From Prevotella sp. CAG:891 (GTDB lineage: Bacteria; Bacteroidota; Bacteroidia; Bacteroidales; Bacteroidaceae): DNA of 17,662 nt. Position numbers and translations under genes: made by a program. Below, piece after piece: positions 15,022 through 17,662 of this stretch; the first letter of the stretch is position 1; every line of letters starts with the position of its first letter. The notes under the pieces were generated by a model, which did no database searches, was not told the DNA's origin, and saw only the letters and a list, made by a program, of their open reading frames with translations. The stretch covers positions 1 through 17,662 of the forward strand of contig FR901708.1 in the NCBI GenBank assembly GCA_000437675.1, written 5' to 3'.

Positions 15022-15057
15022 TTTGTGCTTCTTTTCTGCAGAAAATGTGTATATTTG
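15022..15057 (+). promoter_or_regulatory. Promoter of the AAA ATPase gene
   Basis: TATATTTG at 15050-15057 fits TAnnTTTG; a TTTG at 15022-15025 is 24 bp upstream, somewhat farther than ideal. Predicted start near 15064, giving a leader of about 55 nt. In the leader the 11-mer TAATCTTGAAT occurs twice (15067-15077 and 15100-15110), which could be an operator or chance duplication. Confidence 0.5.
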
Positions 15058-15119
15058 CAGATATATTAATCTTGAATTTGTGCAATATGTATAAAACACT
15101 AATCTTGAATACGTGAATT

Positions 15120-16490
15120 ATGAAAAGAAAGATATACAACAGACTGCTGGATTGGAAGCAGAACCACAAAGGTGATACCGCCCTTCTGATAGAGGGAGCC
15201 AGACGTATCGGAAAAAGCTACATCGTTGAAGAGTTTGCACGCAAGGAATATACATCCTATATCCTGGTGGACTTCAGCAAGGTGAATCCTCAGGTGATGG
15301 AGTTCTTCAACCTCTATATGGATGACCTTGACATGCTTTTCATGAACCTGGAGCTATATTTCAAGCAGAGACTTACCCCACGGCAAATGCCGGACGGGGA
15401 AGCAGCCTCCCTGATTATATTCGATGAAGTGCAGTTCTGCCCCCGTGCCCGTGCTGCCATCAAGCATCTGGTAGCCGACAGGCGGTATGACTACATCGAG
15501 ACTGGTTCCCTTATCTCCATCAAGAAGAATGTAAAGGACATCATGCTGCCATCGGAGGAGCATGCCATCGAAATGTTTCCGATGGATTTTGAGGAGTTCC
15601 TATGGGCCATGGGTGACGAAATGCTGATGCCTTATATCCGGATGCAGTTTGAAAGACGGCTTCCGATGGGCACTTTCCACCGCCGGGCCATGGATTATTT
15701 CCGGCAATATCTGATTGTCGGGGGGATGCCGCAGGCCGTTTCCAAATATGTGGAAACACGGGATTTTGATAAGGTAGATGAAGTGAAACGCGACATATTG
15801 GCTCTTTACCGCAATGACATCCGCAAATATGCGGACAACCAGAAAACCAAGGTTGCCGCCATCTTTGAGGAAATTCCGGGACAACTGCAGAAGCATGAAA
15901 AGAAGTTTCTCCTGTCTGCACTGCAGAGCGAAGCCCGCATGCGGGATTATTCGCAGGCTTTCTTTTGGCTGAGTGATGCCAAGATCATCAACTGCTGCTA
16001 TAATTCGACAGAGCCAAGTATCGGGTTGAAGTTGAATGAAGAACGTACAACGCTGAAGTGTTACATGGGTGATACCGGACTGCTCATCAGCCATGCCTTT
16101 GATGAACGGGGGATTGTAAGTGCGGACCTTTACCGGAAACTGATGTTCGACAAGCTGGAAGTGAACGAAGGGATGCTGGTTGAAAACATCGTGGCACAGA
16201 TGCTCCGAACAGCAGGACACAGGCTCTATTTCTTCAGCAGCAGTTCCCGGACATCGGCAGATGACCGTATGGAAATCGATTTTCTGACAGCCAAGCCTGT
16301 CACGACCAGTCGGCACAACATATCCCCCATAGAAGTGAAATCGGGAAAACGCTATACGCTGACTTCATTGAGAAAGTGCATAGCCAAGTACGGTCCCCAG
16401 CTGGCCACACCCTATGTCCTTCACGACAAGGACGTGAAGGAAGAAGAAGGCATTGTGTACCTGCCCTTATATATGACACCATTGCTTTAA
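15120..16490 (+). CDS. AAA-family ATPase with DUF4143 / nuclease-like C terminus
   Basis: A 456-residue protein of the AAA_14-DUF4143 group, abundant and multicopy in Bacteroidales. The N-terminal ATPase shows Walker A GARRIGKS (26-33), Walker B SLIIFDEVQ (Asp102/Glu103) and a sensor-like IETGSLIS (126-133). The C-terminal half contains VGGMPQAV (200-207) and, at the end, a PD-(D/E)xK-like arrangement: Glu355 in LVENIVAQML, MEIDFL (Asp387) and IEVKSGK (Glu405, Lys407). The nuclease-like residues are intact. Biological role is not settled; these genes behave as accessory, sometimes linked to mobile elements or defence. ATG 15120 fits the promoter and a weak AT-rich leader. No partner gene is adjacent. 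Confidence 0.9.
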   Translation: MKRKIYNRLLDWKQNHKGDTALLIEGARRIGKSYIVEEFARKEYTSYILVDFSKVNPQVMEFFNLYMDDLDMLFMNLELYFKQRLTPRQMPDGEAASLIIFDEVQFCPRARAAIKHLVADRRYDYIETGSLISIKKNVKDIMLPSEEHAIEMFPMDFEEFLWAMGDEMLMPYIRMQFERRLPMGTFHRRAMDYFRQYLIVGGMPQAVSKYVETRDFDKVDEVKRDILALYRNDIRKYADNQKTKVAAIFEEIPGQLQKHEKKFLLSALQSEARMRDYSQAFFWLSDAKIINCCYNSTEPSIGLKLNEERTTLKCYMGDTGLLISHAFDERGIVSADLYRKLMFDKLEVNEGMLVENIVAQMLRTAGHRLYFFSSSSRTSADDRMEIDFLTAKPVTTSRHNISPIEVKSGKRYTLTSLRKCIAKYGPQLATPYVLHDKDVKEEEGIVYLPLYMTPLL

Positions 16491-16577
16491 ACGATATGGA
16501 AAAACAGCTTGCATATCTGCTGAACTGCCGGCAAAAGGATAATGATTCTTTTGCTTGCAAAAATCAAAGCGATTGAT

Positions 16578-16585
16578 TAACTTTG
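16578..16585 (+). promoter_or_regulatory. Possible -7 promoter element
   Basis: TAACTTTG fits TAnnTTTG; a TTTG lies at 16550-16553, 24 bp upstream, the same spacing as at the ATPase promoter. No gene follows on this strand, but a terminator lies about 190 nt downstream. Confidence 0.35.
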
Positions 16586-16703
16586 CATAGTCATTGAGAT
16601 GATTATGCAAACGATTGTAAATTGGTGAATGATAGCCTATGGCTGATTCAGTGGTTCTTCCACGATTCAAAAGATATGAGGTGTTGATTACCAGGGTTAT
16701 AGC

Positions 16704-17662
16704 TTAAAAGTTACAATTCCTGGTGGCACCACCTGCAAAACTCCGAAATACTTCATTATCAAGCGTTTCGGAGTTTTTCGTCCTGACTTCGTCAATGCGC
16801 CACCCAAATTTAAATTGGTCTTTTGATAGGTCGAAAAGTGACATGATAGTACGGTGTTTATCGGTTAGGAACAATGTTTTTGTGAAGAACGTCCCATTCT
16901 CTGGCATCCTTATCCTTATTGTCGTGATTGTTTTGGCGATATCAAGCACATGGTCAACACTCATTCCTATTTTGTTGATTGCTATAAGTCTCTCTAATTC
17001 CTTATATACTTTATAGGCGATGAAGCAGATACAAATATGTGCTTCTATCCTTCTTTCTGTAAAATGGAACATCGGTCGCATTTCCAAAGTTCCTTTTGAG
17101 ATACGGAAGGCACGTTCTACCACCCATAGCCCGTGGTATTGGTTTATTACACGTTCTGTATCAAGGTCGGTATTGGTGATATACCCTTTTAATCCATCCC
17201 ATTTGCAGTCCTCGGCGATTTTCTCCTCGCTTATACTTACATCAATATCCTTGCTAATTTCAAGGAATTTGTTGTAACCTCTGCGGTTTACCTGCTGCTT
17301 GGCGACGTGTCCACTCTTGTAGGCTTTCCTCAGTCGTGAGATGCCTCGGGCACGATTGTAGGCATCCTTCTTTGCCCGCTTTTCGGAATAGCTGACGATA
17401 AGACGTTCACCGTTGGACCGCTTGAGTTCATGGCTGACATTGTCCCCTTTGTCCAATGAGAGAATCCATTGCTTGACATCGCTGCTTTCGTTTTTTATAC
17501 GTGCACCCAAGATGTACTTGTATCCGGCTTGTTGTAGCAGTTTCACGTTGTTCTTATTCATCAAGCCAGAATCGGCAACGACCACAAAATCATCTCCAAG
17601 CGTAAAGCGCTGTTTGAAGTCGTCTATCATCGGTATCATGGTAAAACCCTCGTATTGACTGC
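16704..17662 (-). CDS. IS1634-family (IS4-like) transposase, 5' end outside window
   Basis: Partial DDE transposase; the frame is open to the window edge (…SQYEGFTMIPMI), so the Met at 17639 is internal and the gene starts beyond. From that Met, VVVADSGLM carries the second catalytic Asp (Asp23), and YHGLWVVERAFRISKG gives the third acidic residue in a YREK-like signature (Tyr168, Glu175, Lys182, with Leu at the Arg position). The block RRIEAHICICFIAYKVYKEL is typical of IS1634/IS1549 transposases. It cuts and pastes its own element. The last dozen residues (RSFAGGATRNCNF) come from the hairpin and 23-bp repeat and may not be ancestral. The terminal inverted repeat of the element was not identified. 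Confidence 0.85.
   Translation of the reverse strand, partial: SQYEGFTMIPMIDDFKQRFTLGDDFVVVADSGLMNKNNVKLLQQAGYKYILGARIKNESSDVKQWILSLDKGDNVSHELKRSNGERLIVSYSEKRAKKDAYNRARGISRLRKAYKSGHVAKQQVNRRGYNKFLEISKDIDVSISEEKIAEDCKWDGLKGYITNTDLDTERVINQYHGLWVVERAFRISKGTLEMRPMFHFTERRIEAHICICFIAYKVYKELERLIAINKIGMSVDHVLDIAKTITTIRIRMPENGTFFTKTLFLTDKHRTIMSLFDLSKDQFKFGWRIDEVRTKNSETLDNEVFRSFAGGATRNCNF
16712..16734 (+). repeat. 23-bp direct repeat, copy 2
   Basis: Exact copy of 1245-1267 with the palindromic core GGTGGCACCACC. Here it overlaps the last codons of the transposase frame on the other strand, encoding GGATRNC, so the transposase tail may be an extension into this element rather than original protein. 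Confidence 0.8.
16737..16778 (+). terminator. Rho-independent terminator
   Basis: A 12-bp stem (16737-16748 with 16766-16777, core ACTCCGAAA / TTTCGGAGT), 17-nt loop and TTTTT at 16774-16778. Because the stem is A/T-flanked on both sides it may also work on the minus strand, where it falls inside the 3' end of the transposase gene. Confidence 0.7.

Larger units (their letters stand above)
14399..15119. other. 720-bp gene-free stretch
   Basis: No supported gene. Contains, in order, the cobJ-fragment promoter, an A/T-rich stretch, a long palindrome (14675-14750), unremarkable sequence to about 15000, and the promoter region of the ATPase gene. Open frames here have no recognisable protein features, and the frame at 14530-14775 simply reads through the palindrome. 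Confidence 0.6.
16592..16778 (+). ncRNA. Putative small RNA, second member
   Basis: About 187 nt from a TAnnTTTG box to a U-tailed hairpin, sharing with 1130-1323 its length, the exact 23-bp sequence near the 3' end and the type of terminator, while the 5' two thirds differ. Small local stems (AGCC/GGCT at about 16633-16643) are present. Its 3' 75 nt are antisense to the end of the transposase gene. Transcription is inferred, not shown. Confidence 0.3.

Noticed and set aside
15600..16316. 238-codon minus-strand frame inside the ATPase gene
   Set aside because: Antisense shadow of the AAA/DUF4143 gene with no independent motifs.
16496..16576. 26-codon ATG frame right after the ATPase gene
   Set aside because: Too short, no ribosome site and no recognisable feature; probably chance.
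1245..16734. The two 23-bp repeats as attL/attR of one integrated island carrying kdp
   Set aside because: No integrase gene or intact mobility module lies near either copy, kdp is normally a core locus, and each copy sits in its own promoter-terminator-like module; a dispersed element fits better.
1..17662. CRISPR arrays, tRNA or rRNA genes
   Set aside because: No regularly spaced repeats and no cloverleaf or rRNA-like sequence were found on either strand by eye.

Overview
The window looks like a Bacteroides (order Bacteroidales) chromosome. The evidence is repeated TAnnTTTG -7 promoter elements, weak or absent Shine-Dalgarno sequences, a split KdpD, and Bacteroidales-type accessory genes (RhuM, AAA/DUF4143 ATPase, IS1634-type transposase). 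A conserved potassium-uptake cluster sits between two stretches of accessory DNA.

Left flank (1-2667): a RhuM-family gene, an intergenic element ending in a strong terminator, a degenerate N-terminal fragment of a tyrosine recombinase, about 0.5 kb of non-coding debris, and a 243-bp internally deleted insertion sequence (probably IS982 family) with inverted ends and a perfect 8-bp target duplication.

Core (2668-13955, all on the minus strand): read in the direction of transcription, an NtrC-type sigma-54 response regulator ending in a terminator; a near-consensus sigma-54 promoter (-24 TGGCAC, -12 TTGC); a 31-codon membrane ORF; kdpF (26 aa); kdpA; kdpB; kdpC; an outer-membrane beta-barrel protein; a hairpin; a second sigma-54-like site; trkH; a KdpD truncated to its KdpD and Usp domains; and a separate HAMP-PAS histidine kinase. 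The Kdp pump, a Trk/Ktr channel subunit and a candidate outer-membrane porin therefore lie in one potassium locus. No OmpR-type KdpE and no full-length KdpD are present. I infer that the detached KdpD sensor, the separate kinase and the sigma-54 regulator replace KdpDE, and that the regulator drives the sigma-54 promoters. The two sigma-54 sites and the two small ORFs are the most interesting content.

Right flank (13956-17662): a truncated cobJ-like fragment with an intact-looking promoter, a long palindrome in a 720-bp gene-free stretch, an AAA ATPase with a DUF4143/nuclease-like C terminus, and an IS1634-family transposase running off the window edge. A 23-bp sequence is repeated exactly at 1245 and 16712. 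At both places it lies about 125 nt after a TAnnTTTG box and just before a U-tailed hairpin, which suggests a small-RNA or mobile-element family.
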